64,000 nt of DNA from Penelope pileata. Taxonomy: Eukaryota > Chordata > Aves > Galliformes > Cracidae. The notes beneath the pieces were generated by a model. That model was not told where the DNA came from, ran no database searches, and saw only the letters and a list, made by a program, of their open reading frames with translations. Each line of letters begins with the position of its first letter. The stretch's first letter is position 1. Shown piece by piece: positions 23,701 through 38,700 of the stretch. The stretch spans positions 124,001-188,000 of the forward strand of contig WBMW01001709.1 of NCBI GenBank assembly GCA_013396635.1, given 5' to 3'. The translations under genes and the position numbers were made by a program.

Positions 23701-26700
23701 CACCTGGTCAGCAGAGAGTTAAATACGTGGAAACAACGATCAATATGCTGGCAGTCATTACAGGTATTATAACGAAGACACAGAACTGCTAATCTGAGGT
23801 CTACTTAATATTAATCCTGAAATACACTCGTGAAAGCCAGGCTGCACACCCAAGCGATCTGCCTGTTGCTATTTGAAGAAAGCCTGCTGACGGCGGGGAC
23901 AAAAGCACACAGGTCTTCACATACATGGATACAGGTGTGTGCATGTGGCTAACTCTTATGCTGTAACACCACAGCATAACCGACGGCCTGGATTGTGAAC
24001 ATGAAATCCAGCCCATCACAATTCCTCGAGTGAACATCCCCACGTTTTTCAGTTTGCACATCTTAGGAAAAAAAAAAAAAAACAACTGTAAGAATGTAAG
24101 GAAACATTTCAGGCATGTTATGGTAACAGAGCACACCAGCAGCAAGGGACTCAAACTTCCCAGCAGATAAATTGCCACGTACAGGATCTGCCAGCACTAA
24201 TTTCTCTCTGACTGCAGGGAACCGACAGCTTTTTCTCCTCAGCCGATGGGAACCACCCAGCAGGCAGCCGCAGAGGTAATCACAGCCTGAGCTCTTTGTG
24301 TTCTGTACATCACGCCACGTACTCCACCTAGAAAATAAGCAAAAAGCTGCCTGGTCCCAGAGGAGCCGGGGAGCAGCCTCTGTGCATGGGATGCGGCTCC
24401 AGCGCAGTAATTACACCGCTCAGCTCCAGAACGCGACCCCTTCGCCCACACCGCGCGTGATGTCAGCCGGCCAACCCCTGCCCAGAAAAGCACACACTTT
24501 TCCCACCTCATGCGGATACACAGAAATATCCCCCTCACGGCTGCTCCTGAATTTACCCGAGGAGGTAAGGATCTATAAAAAGCCACCCAAAATCTGCAGG
24601 CTGCAGCTGCGTGGCAGGAGTGAGGCTCCGAGGCAGAGCCGGGCAGGGAGAAGCCAGGGCGAGCCGCCTCCGCCTGATGGTGTTTGCTTTTCTGCCTGAA
24701 GATGAGGGCATGCCAGATGGTCAAGACTTCACAGAATCATCACAGAATCACAGCATGGTTGGGTTGGAAGGGACCTCACAGCCCTCCCAGTCCCAACCCC
24801 TGCCATGCGCTGGGTGCCCCCCACCAGCTCAGGCTGCCCAGGGCCTCATCCAGCCTGGCCCTGAGCACCTCCAGGGATGGGGCACCCACAGCTCTCTGGG
24901 CAGCTGTGCCAGGGCCTCACCGCCCTCTGAGTAAAGAATTTCTTCCTAACATCTAATCTAAATCTCCCTTCTTTTAGTTTAAAGCCATTCCCCCTTGTCC
25001 TATCACTGTCAGACCACGTAAAAAGTCCGTCTCCCTCTTGTTCATAAGCTGCCCTTGAGTACTGGAAGGCCACGACGAGGTCTCCTCAGAGCCCTCTCCA
25101 GGCTGAACAAGCCCAGCTCCCTCAGCCTTTCCTCACAGGAGAGGTGCTCCAGCCCTCTGAGCATCTTCAGTGTTTTCCTCGTAAGCGAGCTCACAACACG
25201 GTCCTGTAACGCGCACGCCAGCTCTGCCAGTGCCAGTAACAGTGAGTTACTGCCCCCACAGCCTCCGTCAGGGCTCCGCAGGAGCTGGGCGGTTCACCAC
25301 TCACAGGAAGGACCCTCACTTGTTGACAGCTGCCCTAATGGCTACCAGCTGGGACTGCCCTGAACTGCCTCTGAACCTGGGGCACTGCTTGGTAAACGCT
25401 TCAGCCAAAGGCACCTGCCAGGCCAGAGGGCCACGCGTGGGGCCTACCCCGAGTTGCCGAGCCCGGGTACCCAGCAGGAAGCAAGGCTCAGGCCATGCTG
25501 CCCCAGGACAACGCAGAAGCCCAGCAGTGATTCCGTGATTCAGCACTGGAGCTTCCCCCACACGAGCACAGCCACTGGAAGTTCACTTGATGGCCACTCG
25601 CTGCAATCCACAGAGTCCACAAAAGGCAGGAGCAACGCTGGCCGGAGGGGCAAGGGTTTGCCACTTCTCCCAGACAAGCTGCTGTGCAAAAACACATCAG
25701 GATCTTTGATGCTAACCCATCTCAAAATTGCATTAAATGAATCTACTAAGTAATGGTCAGGAAGCTAGACACAGTGTGTGACATTCCGGATGCAAATATA
25801 TTTTAGCACACCAAGAAATGGAATACTACACTGCAGAGAAAGGAACAAAAAGCCCATTGTTTGCACTGGATAATCTTAATTCCAAGAGAACTGCAACAAT
25901 TCCAAGAAATTCCTACAACTTCTCAACGGGTGGGTGCAATGGGAACAAAACACCCCTCAGTGAGGCCAAAGAGCCAAGATTCACCTTGACAAAACCACAG
26001 ACATTCAGAGGTCCCTCCAGTCAACATTCCTGTGATTGTATAAATCAGATTGTTTGTAAAGCTGTAGTGTTTGACTCACAAGATTGCCCTCACATAACAG
26101 CATTGAAAAAGAAGAAACAAAAAAAAAGTGCAGTTAAAGCTGCCAATCTGATCCAATACAGGGCTGCAGGCTTGTGGAGAGACCTGATCCACCTACAGTC
26201 CTTCCACGGGGGCTCTCCGTCGCTTTTTAGACACAGCACAGCAGATAGAAATAGCCTGCAGACAGCCAAAAGTAGACAGCAAAAAGCAAAAAGCCGTTGC
26301 TCAGGCAGCAGCTGCAGAGCTTTCTGATGGCTGTGTTTCCTACACCATGCAAGTGCAAATCTGGAGACCTAATTTGGGGTCTGTTGTTTAACCTACTGAT
26401 CTGCACAAAGCCAGCTGGAAAGGCAAAGCTTTCCTTTGGCAAGCACATGTCCAAAGGAAGCTGCTTTACCCTCAACGTGGCACGCCTCAGCCAGGCCTAA
26501 GTGAAATTAAATGGCCACAGACACGTGTGACAGCTTACAGAGTGGCAGTGAAAAATCCTGCTGTGTCCAAGCGAGACCTTGGCAATGTGTGCTTGTCGAT
26601 CCCACCGCCTCGGCCAGGGAAAGCCACACGGACAGAGCTGCTCGTGGCCTTCCACATGCTGGTGACAGGAAGCACGGGGCAGGCGTGTCCTCTAGGCTGC

Positions 26701-29700
26701 ACTCAAAGGCATCAGCAGCAGTTCCACTGTTGACATTGTGCTGCTGACTGCCTGCAGAAAGCATCAGAATGGCAGTGTGATTTCTCAACAGTCACAGACA
26801 AGAGCACAAAGCTCAACAGATACAGGTCAAATTCCTGACGTGCCCACCTTACGCATCCTCAAGACCTCAGTCTCTGGCCTCCCCATGTTAGAAGAGCATC
26901 TCTCCCACACGTACTCGTTCCTGTGTTGTCCCAACGATGTCCCACGGGCAGTCCCAGCACAGCCCTGCCTGCTCCACTCCTCCCAGCAGATTGCCCAGTT
27001 GAGGCACGCAGCTGTCCCGGCCATACTGGGAGGCGTCTGCAGCACCTCCAGCTGTAGGGCAGCGAGGACCTGGCAGCAAGGACGTGGGCACGAAGCAGTG
27101 TGTGCCTCACAGGAAGGCCCGAGCTGTGCTTTCTGCAAGATGTTTTCAGTGCTAAAAACGCTTGCGTGGCTGAACATGTGTCTGAATTTCAGAAGTCCCA
27201 AATTTAGTCTGCTGAAGTAGCTGTGTCTACAGGAGGCTGACATACTCTCAGCCCAACTGCTAAATACACTTGCTTGGAGATGTTTCGCAAAGAAAAGGGC
27301 ACTACAGATCAAATGCTCAAAGGACACTGAAAATGCGATCATTAGAAGCTGCACTACCGAGGACAACAGATGTATTGGAAACAGATGCAACATTTTCAAA
27401 CAGCATCATTTCTGTAGTTTAACTACTTCAATCCAAGAAACAGCCTCAGAGCCCATCAGAAGGCAAGTTCTGTCCTGCCTCACAAGTAAAGCCCCCAGAG
27501 TTTAATTCAAACAAACCCTCACCTCCAAAAATCAGAAACCTGTTACAGGTCATGGGAACAAAAATTCTGAAATGAATCTAGGAGAAGCAATATTGCTACA
27601 AACTGGGCAGAGTTACTGAAGCATTTCAGATTCCTCCGCTCATGTTTCACATTTTTTTTCCACATTTAAACCTATCCTGGTCCTGGTGCTGTGCAATGAA
27701 GTTCATATACACAGGTTTAGATATAGAGCAGTTACTAAATTTTTCATTGTTGCATAATGACTAAGTAATCTGGATTAATAACGCACCTAGGATAAAGTCA
27801 GAAGAATCTCTGCACCAAAAATCCACTTCTGGAGTCAAATGTTCTCCAGGTGCTTTGTGAACCAGAGGGGTTTGGGCTGAGCCCACAGCCCCAGGTCAGA
27901 GACCCCTGCGGTGAGGCGAGCTGACCAAAGTGTTTTCTCCCTAAAAACAGGCAATTTTATCTCCCTACCAGACAAGAAATTCAGCATAAAATACAGAAGT
28001 GAGCTCACTAATTGCAGTCATAAGATACGGCGTTTTCACAGGAAGACTCTTCACAGTTTTATTTATGAAAAGCCAACACCTGTGCATGAGGAGCAGTAGA
28101 GAGAATCAGCAGATCATGTTCTTTCGTGACACGTACTGGCCACGACGAGCACAGGCACCTTTATTACTCAAATCCTTATCACTAGCTGTTTCTAAAAATG
28201 CCAACCAGCATTAAGAACACCCTGCTGCAGCTTCAGGGTTCCCCTGACGCAAAGGTAAAGCCATCACTGGGGATTCTGCTGCCCACTGACCCCAGCGCCG
28301 GCCCCTTCGTGCTGCCACAGGTCAGCATCTCCGGAAAAGCCCCAGCAATTTTTACTTCATGCACAGTCACATCTGAGTGGTGACAGAATTTTGCTGCAAA
28401 TGGCTTTGTGGCACAGAAAACAAAATGTTTTTGTGTTATTTTGTATATTCCTGGGCACCACGGCCATGCATGCAATGCAGACACACGTCACTGCACACCC
28501 CACTGCTCAGCAGAAGCTGCTGTCAGGCACGCTGCCCTTACCCCTCCTGCAGTTAACACTGTTCCTGAAGAAGTGTCAGTAATGATGTATTTACAGCTCT
28601 GCAGTGCTTTTTATAAGCTACCAGAGATGATCCCGTACCAATTAAAACACATTTGTTTAGGGCACGTAGAGAGATTGTATCTACCACTTCCATCTTAAGA
28701 CATCATAGAGACTCAATCACAGAAAACTGGTTCTAAAGAAACGTTTTTTTAATGGTCCAGACAGAATTCACACTACCTTCAGAAAAAGATCAAACACAAT
28801 GAAAGATAACAGCCCTCCACCAACGTATAAAATCCTGTCTTTTCCATATTTATTTCAGCCACAGACGCTTTCAATACCTTTTTTTTTTTACTCTACAAAG
28901 GATACCTCAAGCACACATTTGTTTCTTCAATAGAGGCTCACATTCAAGCTGCACAATCCACTTCAACTACCCAACAAATTTACTTTAGTGAAAAGGAACG
29001 AAAACCTCTTAGTACTAAAGCACTGTACCATGGCGAGGCACCCAGTGTGCCGCACTCGGACGTTCTGATTGCTTCGAGATGTGTGAAATGTTTGCTCACA
29101 GCTGAGCACCTCGGAGCCAAAAACAGAAAATTCAGCAGTGCCCTCACAGCAAACTTCTTTGGGTTTTATTAGACGAGGGAAAAATAAACCAAGCGTCAGC
29201 GTTCTGCAAAAGATGTACTTTTCTTTCCTTGAACAAAGAACAAAATGCTGAAATTTGCGCTGCAGGTGAGGATTCACAGAAGCATTGTTCCAAAAAATAT
29301 TTCTTGCCTTCGTCTAATACCTTGCACAGGCCTCTGCATCTAATTTCAGCATGGAAGCATGGGAAGGTACAGCTAAGACAGAAAAATCTGTCCGTGCCTG
29401 ATCAGAGCCCTGGTGAATTCAGTGCAACACCCCTGCAGTCAGCACAGGCTGCTTTATTTACTGCAGCATTTACTAGGACTTTCATACTCTACATGCGTTT
29501 TCAGTGTCCTGAATACTTCTGTGCATCTGTTTCTCTAAACTGAGACTGGCCAGACAGCTCTAGCAGCCAGCTCGGTGGTCTCTGGGTTCTTCTGCAGCGT
29601 CCAGATACAAGACAAAGACAACCTCTGCAAGTGCATCTTACAATCATTACCTGTAACAGAGCCTGTGCCGCTCTGAACTCGGCCATCCACAAGTTTTCCC

Positions 29701-32700
29701 GTGAGCAGCGGTCAGAAATGGGTGGTGATGGTCCTAACTCTTAATCCACATTAGGCAGAAGAAAATGCCTGCTGCCTGTCAGGAAGGCATAGCAATGTCT
29801 GCTGCACTTTTTCACTCTGAAAAACACTTACGTTCTCTATTTCCCTCTACACCGATGCACACTGCAGCACTCACGGTGCATTCTGTTTACTTTCACTTAG
29901 TGCCACTTCAGCCTGCTTGCTGAGCCAAGACTCCACGCCTTCAGCTTTGCTTTTTACCTTCCAAAAGTTGCAGCTCGTTCACGTTTTGGACGATATTCCT
30001 GCACCAGACCTATTCCTACATCGTTTAGCAAGCACAAGTTGAAGGAAATACCTGCAATACCACAAATGTATAAATTTTTGGCCAGCCAGGCGTGTTGGCA
30101 GCAGCATGCAGAAAGCCAGCTGGGGACAGGTGAACCCTGGCTGATTTGAGAGCAGGAGGCCCTGACTGCTAAGGAGAGGACACCTGGCAGGCCCTGCTGC
30201 CCACACCGCCCTCTTCCTCCTTTCCCTATCCATTCAGCCTCTCCCTGTCCTAAATTACAAGCACCAAACTACACTGAAGTTCCTTCATCTCTCTGGTTGC
30301 CACGAGAGGTTGGGCTGGGGAGGCCGGAGCATCTCTCACAGCAGCAGACAGACTGCAGAGGGTCCCAGAGGCACGTTTTACTCTGGCCAACAGAAGAAAT
30401 AAAATCCCTGTGGTACAGTGAGTGCCTGTTACCATCTAATTTCTCCATCTCCTCCCACTCACGTCCTCCTCCTGCTGCTGCGAGCTGTCAGGGAGGCGTG
30501 TGAGATGTGACACTGGTGTCCCCCCACACTCATCTGTGTGCCTGCAGGCCAACCCCACAGAGGGCAGCACCAAAATGCAAGCACCTGGTTTCCAAGCTGC
30601 TTGCTTCCTCTATGGGCAGGCCGAGCAGCACGCAGTGGGGCCAGGCAGCCTCGGGGAGCAAGGCCTCGGGGGCAGGCAGAACAGCAGCAGCTCTGCCCGG
30701 TGCCAGCTGTAGCCACTGGGGAAGCACAGCCCCAGGCTCAGCCTCAGGATGAGCATCTGACCACTCTCACCTCCTCCTGTGTTCCTCCAGTGCTGCTCCC
30801 TGCAGCCCAGCCTCGCCGCTGCTCTCAGCTGCCCTGACGTGAGCCCAGCCCCGGGAGGTTTAACAGCCCTCCGCTGTCTCAGGTCTTGGAGACACGTAAC
30901 AGAAGCATGCAGAAACCTGAGATGCGCTTCTCAGAAAAAGTCAATTGGAATTTACAAGCTACAGAGAGATTCCCAAAAGCATCACAAGCAAACAATGGCA
31001 GCTGGATGCCATTTGTCTTTCCTGGATGGTGACCACTGCCAAGTTGCACGTATAGGATTCCCCATGCTCTGACCAGAGGCAATAAAATCTGTGACCTTGC
31101 AACAGAAACCAAATGTTACGGTAACTGTTGAAAGCATCTGCTGTAAGGTTTCACCCTTGCATAGATTTTTTTTTTCCCCCTGTAAGAAAGAGTAGGAGAT
31201 TTCAACCTAGATATAGTACTGTAGCCTTCAAGTTTTGCTCATCTCCAGAGAACAGTTTTCTCAGTTTTCTGTATTTTAAAGCTTCAAAGTCAAAGTCAAA
31301 CAAGTGTGAATAATCCTTACACCTACAGAAAAGGAATTTCTGTTTCAAATGTCTTCTATTTTTAGCCTTGTTATCTACTGATTATCTTTTAACATTTACC
31401 TCCCAAATGCTGGTGAGCAGCAGTGGGAGGCATCGCGCGGTACAACCGGCCCAGCGTCACGCTGCGCCCACCCAACACAGGCAAACAAACAGCAGTGCCT
31501 TGTGGGGATGTGATGGAATCCCAAGTGATGGAAGTACATTTGTACACACCTGAAAATAGCCTACAAAAAATATAGCAGCCATGTTTTCATTAAGCATTAA
31601 CTGCTTTGTTCATCCAGCCTTGTACTTGTTTGTTTCGCACGTTAAAATGCACACGCTGCAACTTAGTAGTCCTCCTAAATTAAGTCTCCCAAATCCATCT
31701 GTCCTCCTGGCACTCAAGTTTCTTAGATTACACTGCAGGGAGACCTAAGATTTGGAGTTTGTCTGTTACCTCAGAATAGTGGTAGACCACATTAGAGAAG
31801 GCAAGTGGCACTGCAGGATCAGCCCTCGGTGGTATCAAGCGGCTTTAGCTCCCCCCTGAAGCTCCACGAGATGCACACACACAAACACACGCTCCCTCTG
31901 AAACCCCCAGAGTGGATTACAGCTCCGTCTGTACACAAGGGCACCGCTGCTTCGGTCTTTGCCAGCGGTGGAACGCAGTATTCCTAACTGCTCAGCCAAC
32001 CCAAGCCTCCTGCCAGGGCTTTGCAGCTCTGCTTTCATTTGCCACCTTTCCCCGTGCTCCTGTAAGGAACCTGCTGAGGACTGCAGAGCAGAGGTTGAAG
32101 AGAAACGCATTTACCAAAAGGAGGAAAAACTGTTATGAGCAGGGGGGTTGTTCTTCAATTATCAGACTGTTTCCCCACATCAAAATGCTAAGCAAGAACA
32201 TCATGTCTCAGGACAGCTGCCAACAGGAAGGATCTTCAAAAAAATAAAATAAATAAAGGGGGGTGGGAGGGTGCAGTGCTCAGAGAGGCCTAGAGGAGCT
32301 CAGCACGAAGTGAAGGGAGCATAGCACAGGGCCTAGCAAGCTTTTTCTGCCTCATTTTGTACACCCCTTAAGACCTAGTTATTTTACACACATGTCAAAT
32401 GCAGAGAAATGTGTTCAAGATATACATATAAATTTCTTATATCACTGTGTGATGCCAACTTAAAGGAGAGGCAAGTCCAGCTGAATTCTTTTAGCTAAAT
32501 TAAAGCCATGCACTGCTCTCCCATGCTGAGTGTGAGGCCTTTGGGCAGCAGACAGGAGAAGCAGACGGCCTTTTCCTGCAGAATGCAGAGTGTGAGGCCA
32601 TAGCACCTGGAACACTGGATACCTGTGGCTGTCAATTCATTGTCTGCTGTACCTCTACATCCAAATGAAAAGGAAATATCAGGAGCCCAGTTCAACCCTC

Positions 32701-35700
32701 AGGGCTCTCCCTAGCCTGACAGATGCCACAGGAACCCCACCTGACATCACAGGCATGATGCACCCACCACAGGGAACTACAGCTCTCCCCACGCCTCTAA
32801 AACCTACGGAGAGCCAAGGCAACCACAGCTCCATTTAGGCACCTCAGAATCACTTTCTCATTCTCAGAGGGAGGAAGCTCTGAGTGGGAAATTAAGTATC
32901 AAAAACAGGTGTTCAGTGCTACTTCTAAGTTTCATTGTTGCTTGTGCTGACACTTCCTCACCCGTAGCTACCAAAGCTTCATGGCCACCTCAGAGGAGCT
33001 AATGGTGGCAGCACGAACACCCACAAGCAAAGTTAACTGGCTTTTAGGGGAAGGATGCAGTGGGTGTTGCTGTGTTTATTACTGCAGATACCTGAGACAT
33101 CTCCAGCAGGGTGCTTGCTCCTGCCCCTTGGCTCAGGCCCCAGTGAAAGCACCAAAGGAGAAGAAATCACCCTGAAGCCATAAAGAACACACATCCCCAG
33201 ACGTCCTGCTGCATGCCCCACACTCCATCACTGAAACCTTGCAATTAGAGGTGGATGGAAAAGAGAGTACAGATGCATACACAAACAAGTATAGGAGAAG
33301 AATTAAATGCACCAGCTCCAATTAAATATGGTCTATGCCAAGACTACAGTGAATTAAAAGCTCAGCAGCACGCTTGTAATACTTCCCCCCAAACCAGTGA
33401 CCCAATCTGGTGTCATGGGACAGTGCAGAGCTGCAGATATCTGGCAGCCCTGCCTCAAAGTTTAGGTTTAGCTTGCCACAGCACAGATAGTGCCTTGTTT
33501 ATATTACAATTTCCGTTCCATTTCCTCTTCCATTGAACGGCACAGAGCTGCCTGTCTCTGTGCCAGATAGGGTGCAGTTGAGCAGAATATGAAAGCGGTC
33601 CATTTTGAGACGCTGAGGTATGGAACAGCTCTTCACAGCTCTCCTCTTTCCTCCTCCTTCCTTCCTCACAAGGTTCAGCCCAGATTTCTTAAATGATTTC
33701 TGAAATTATCTGGTACTAGAAGGAAAAGCTTGAAGCTTGGACCCACCTGCCATGTGAGTATGGAAATCCAGGCAATGGGAACCAAGACACCTGACAGCCT
33801 ATTTCAAATAGGTGTCAGCTCCCAAACCCAAGAACTGCTTCTAGCTAAACATACACAACCAGCTCCCAAATTTCCCTATGAGAAATTATTTGCTCCACCC
33901 ACGCTGCTCACTTCAGCAGTCAGCACAACAGCACTTACCTATCTGGGTGAAGGCAGCTTTCTTTTGGGAATTAAAGGGCTTCCTACCTCCATGCTTGGTA
34001 AATACCAGCTCCTGGGGTACGCAGGACACACAGTGCACACCTGATGTTTGCAAACATAAACAGTCCTCCAACTTTAATAACAACTGCTGAGTTCTGACAG
34101 CAGCTACACACCAAGCAGGCCCCTCACTCAGCATTCTGTATCTTCATTTAGTTACCTAAATGGGAACATCCCCAAAACAAAGGCAGGTGCATTTGTCAGG
34201 CGTTAATCCCGAGGTGCCAACTGGGCGGACAGGACCCAAGTACGTCTGCAGACTTGTAGAGACATTTTACTACACTCAGAGGCAGCCCTTATTCCTGAAC
34301 CTTCTGCCTTCATGCTGTAAGGTAAAGCCCGATTCAGGTTTTCTTAATGTAGGGCAGGCAGCCTGTGACTAGAGTTATTAAAGTCAGAAACATTGCAACA
34401 GATGACCTCACGTACATACATCCAAGCCCACACCTCTTCTCTATCAGCACTGTCGATCTCCACACGCTATATAATTAGTTACGCTAATTTATACAGAAAA
34501 CAATATTGTGTAACATAAACGAGGCTCAGCGAGCAGTGCTGGCCACTCGCAGCCTGGGACACGTCCTGCTGCCCAGCTCTGCTCCTGCAGGACGCACAGC
34601 TCGGCACATGCAGCTTCCAGCTCAGAGCACAGCACTCGAGAGAGCCCCAAAACAACCCTCTCCTTCCCAAAATAGGCAGAGAGAGACAGAAGGAAAATCT
34701 CATCCCTTCTTGTGAGATGCACTTTTTAGGACAAGAAAAGTCAGTTTGAACCGGATCATGTGTAGGGCTTTTCGTGTTTTGTTTGTTTGTTTTTCAAAAT
34801 AGGCCCAAATTAAACTGCTGTGAAGGAAGAGCATTATAGTTTTTTGTGGCTTAGCAGAGCTTCCAGAACCACAGCTGCGTGCTCCATGGCATGCAGCTGA
34901 GGGGTTCAGTGGGCTCCGAGCTGGGTGCAGAACTGGGCCAGCAGCTGCCGTACCACCAGGTATGTCGAGGAGAAAAACAGATTGGGAATTAATTGACCTG
35001 TGAAGGACTTCTGGGCAGTCAATCTAAGCCTTGAGCTGCTATGCACAAGTGTCCACTGACAGAGACCAAAAGGGGATGGTGGCACAAGCTGTAAGGAAAG
35101 CGCATGTTGCTCCGTTCAGAAAGCGCTGCTGTGAATTTGGGTCCAGGCTGCACTATACTAAGTGCAAGCATCCCATGGAAAGAGGTTTAAAATAGAGCTG
35201 GAGAGGCCAACATAGCATGAGGAGAAGGAGAGGATGGAACAAGAAAGAGCATCATCTGCAGAGTAAGTTGGCCCATCAGTGTGCACTGGTGACCCAGTGT
35301 CCCTGGTCACCAGACACTTCGTGCCCAGGATGTGCCTGGGAGAAATTAATCCACTCTCCTGCAAATCCAGCATGAGTCCTGAGCACCAAGCCCATCTGGC
35401 CTTAAACACCTGAGCCGTGCTGCTGACCTGTAGCGTATTTGTGAGTGCTGCACACCACAGCAGGCATCACTGCTCTGCTCCCAGCACTTGGCTGTGGAAG
35501 CCCTCAGACACGTCAGGTTGGGATTCAGTGAAGGATTCCCACTGTGTTACGCAGGTCTAGCTTCAGAGAGCAGCTTCTTAAAGCCCATTAGCTGCTTAAA
35601 TACCTTAAAAAAATAAATAATCAAGTTCCAGCTTACTTGCTAAGCTTAAAATTGCATTGGAACAGGCTGCCCAGAGCAGCTGTGGTGCCCCATCCCTGGA

Positions 35701-38700
35701 GGTGCTCAAGGCCAGGCTGGATGGGGCCCTGGGCAGCCTGAGCTGGTAGGGGCCAGCCAGAACACGGCAGGGGTTGGGACTGGGTGGGCTGTAAGGTCCC
35801 ATCCAACCTAAGCCATTCTATTGTTTTTTCATACCTAATTCAGCAGATCTTTTTCTTCTCCAGTTGAAAGAGCAGTCACCAGCTAGCATCTCTTCCCCTG
35901 TTTGCAGGGGGTAAGCATGTGGCTGTTGTCTGCATGGTCCTGAAAGCACCTGGAGGGTGCCCATTGACCTCCAGTTTGTACAAGAGCAGTCCATTCTTCT
36001 TACCATGGTGGCTAAGAACAGGTCTGGTGAATTAGCAGATGCTAAGAGCATAAGCCACTCTCCATACACTCCATTAGAGGCAGACACACAACGGGCTCGT
36101 GTCTGGAGAGAGAGGGACGAACCAATGCAAGTGAAAAAAAGGCACGCACTGGGTTTCTCACCTATCTGCCTTCAGCTCGCTGGCTGTCTGGCCAGGAAGC
36201 AAACAACACTCAGAAAACCAAGCCCCAGTCTGTTCTAAGGCCCTGCAGTTCAGCAGGAAAAAGAACATGACAATTTAGCTGAGAGTATTTCAGCCTGTTT
36301 TTCCATCGCTAAGTAAAAGCTTTGTCCAAAGCATGAGGATGCATACATCTATAACACCTGGAATACAACATCCTTCCCAGATTAATCACCAAGCTTAATG
36401 CACCCCTGCTTCCCAGAACAGGGGTCTAGGTTGGAAAATACTTTTGTTGGGAACACATGGCCAGTGTCACGTTGCTGCGGGCACTGAAAGACAACACTTC
36501 AGAGCACTGGAATTTACAATGGCTATTGCAGCACGTCGCGCACGGCGAGCCACAGCTCTGACATCTGCTGAATACCTGGAGATGGGGAAAGGTGAGGAAA
36601 GAACAGCATGGTGAGAAGTTCTAAACCTTCTGATCTCATTGATTCCATAGATTAATCAGACCAAGCAAGATGGGGCAATTCCACAGAACCAGAGGATTAA
36701 GCTTGCAGTTCTGTGGGTCCAGTGTTTTAAAGACTTTGCTCCAGAAAAAACTTCTTACAGCAACTTAAGACACAAACCCCAAGGTATGCTTTGCTTCTCA
36801 GCTGGAAGCCTGAGGTCAAAGTACAGGCAAGAAGGGGTTTGAGCTGGCTGACCACACCACTTGCCTGGCTGCTACAGGCAAGATCCTCCGAGAGGCAGCA
36901 ACAGCCGGGAGGGAGCAGGTATCTGAGCCGTGTGCCTGCCTGCCCACAGAGGCAAGTTGGACTCTTACACATCACCCTGATTAAGCAGTGCCAAGGTACA
37001 TTTATTGCAATTCATCGGAAAACCACCTTACACCAATCAGAGGGTGTAGAAAGTCCTTTACATGATGAGAAATGGGAACAGCATGGAGGTTCGGTTCTGC
37101 TAGCAGGACAAGGTGGCTTCCAAGACTAACACACCAACCACATTATCTGGATGGTTTATGTGCAATCTGCACATGTCCCAGCAATGGCACCAGATTTTAT
37201 AGACTCATTACAACAATGGTAGCTGTACCAGGTCAGCAAGACCCATCCAGTTCAGCAATCTCTAGGCAATAGCAGCCAGAACCGGACACTAAGGAGAAAC
37301 ATTAAACTGACAAAGGAGTGAAGTGTACTGTTCTGTACTGCAAATTAATACTGCCACTCGCAGAAGCGATCCCACCCTCTCCTGGAACTGGCGTTAGGGT
37401 GTGTCTGTGACAATCAGTTGGGTCAGGAAAATGAACTGGGTGAAGCAACAAGCCTCCCTGCTCCCTCCTGTGCCGCGCAGCACCCAGGCTGGACTGCACT
37501 CACAGTGGAAGCCCAACAGGAGGGCACACAATTGGTGATCCTTCCATGGTAGCATCCTGCATCCTTGGCCTCCAGCAGTCCATTGGGGGATTTCCTGAGC
37601 TACACTGTAACCTTTAAAGGTGATGGATCAATGCAGTTAGTGCTGTCATGCAGCACGAAGATCTAACTGTGATGGTAATTTGGGTTTTGAAAAGGCAGCT
37701 CATAACAAAAACAAACATTAAGTATTGTTTTGGTATGCTATTATTTCAATGACCTTTCAGTTCTTTTTCAGAACTTCCAAGTTTATAAGCAAGGTGAACG
37801 TGTGTTTTTTATCAACCCTGCAATTTACTAACACGAAGAACCACAGACAGAATTTTAAGACCACTATCTGTGCACTCTCCAAACTCCAAATAACCCTAGT
37901 GGGGAAAATTAATGTAACAATGAGTGCAGCTGTGCTCCTGGCAAGCTCATCTGCACTCCTTTCATGAGATAAATGATGATCTATTAGAATTCAGCTTCAC
38001 AGGCTACTCTTATTTATTAGCTGATGCTGTATGTCATAATGCTCCCTCAAACCATGCTTATATTTAATCAAACCTTTATTTATTTATAGGTACATGCATA
38101 CACACAATGATGCAATATAATGTTTGCCCAGCAAAACTTTAGGTTTAAGGACTACCCGAAGCACTACACAGAACTCAGGACTGCATTACCTTCTGCACAC
38201 ACAGGAACACTTTCAGCATCCCCATGATCAGTGCTGTGAAACACTGTATTAATTAGGCTCATTTAGGAAAATCAAGGCTTTTCTTCTACTAAAAGGTTCT
38301 GCAAATCACTGTATCTCAAGTATTTCCCATCCTGGTCTCACACTTTTAAAAATTCTGGGCTGTCTCCCTCAACCTACCCGGGCCATTTGCACGGCATTCA
38401 CAGTTTGCAGTACAGAGCAGCATGCTTCGAGCACAAGCCAACTGCTCCTTGTCCCACCCAACACCCAGCAACTGAGCTGAACACCTGCACTCCTCTCCCT
38501 TTTGGAGCAACTACCGTAGGGAAGCAGGGAAGTGTCCCCAGAGCACCCCTCTCCCAGGGGCCGTGCCTGTTGGCTATGTGGGTGGGATGTGCTGATCCCC
38601 CTGCAGAGCACTGCAGGGATGCTGCAGGGCTGGGCACTGCCCGTCAGAGAGCTGTGCTCCATTTGCTCAGAGACATTACACAGCTCCCTCAGTTACACTC

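Noticed and set aside
24611..25073. Open frames within the CR1 copy at 24.7 kb
   Set aside because: They translate the CR1 3' untranslated region, not reverse transcriptase, and are chance frames repeated wherever CR1 ends occur.
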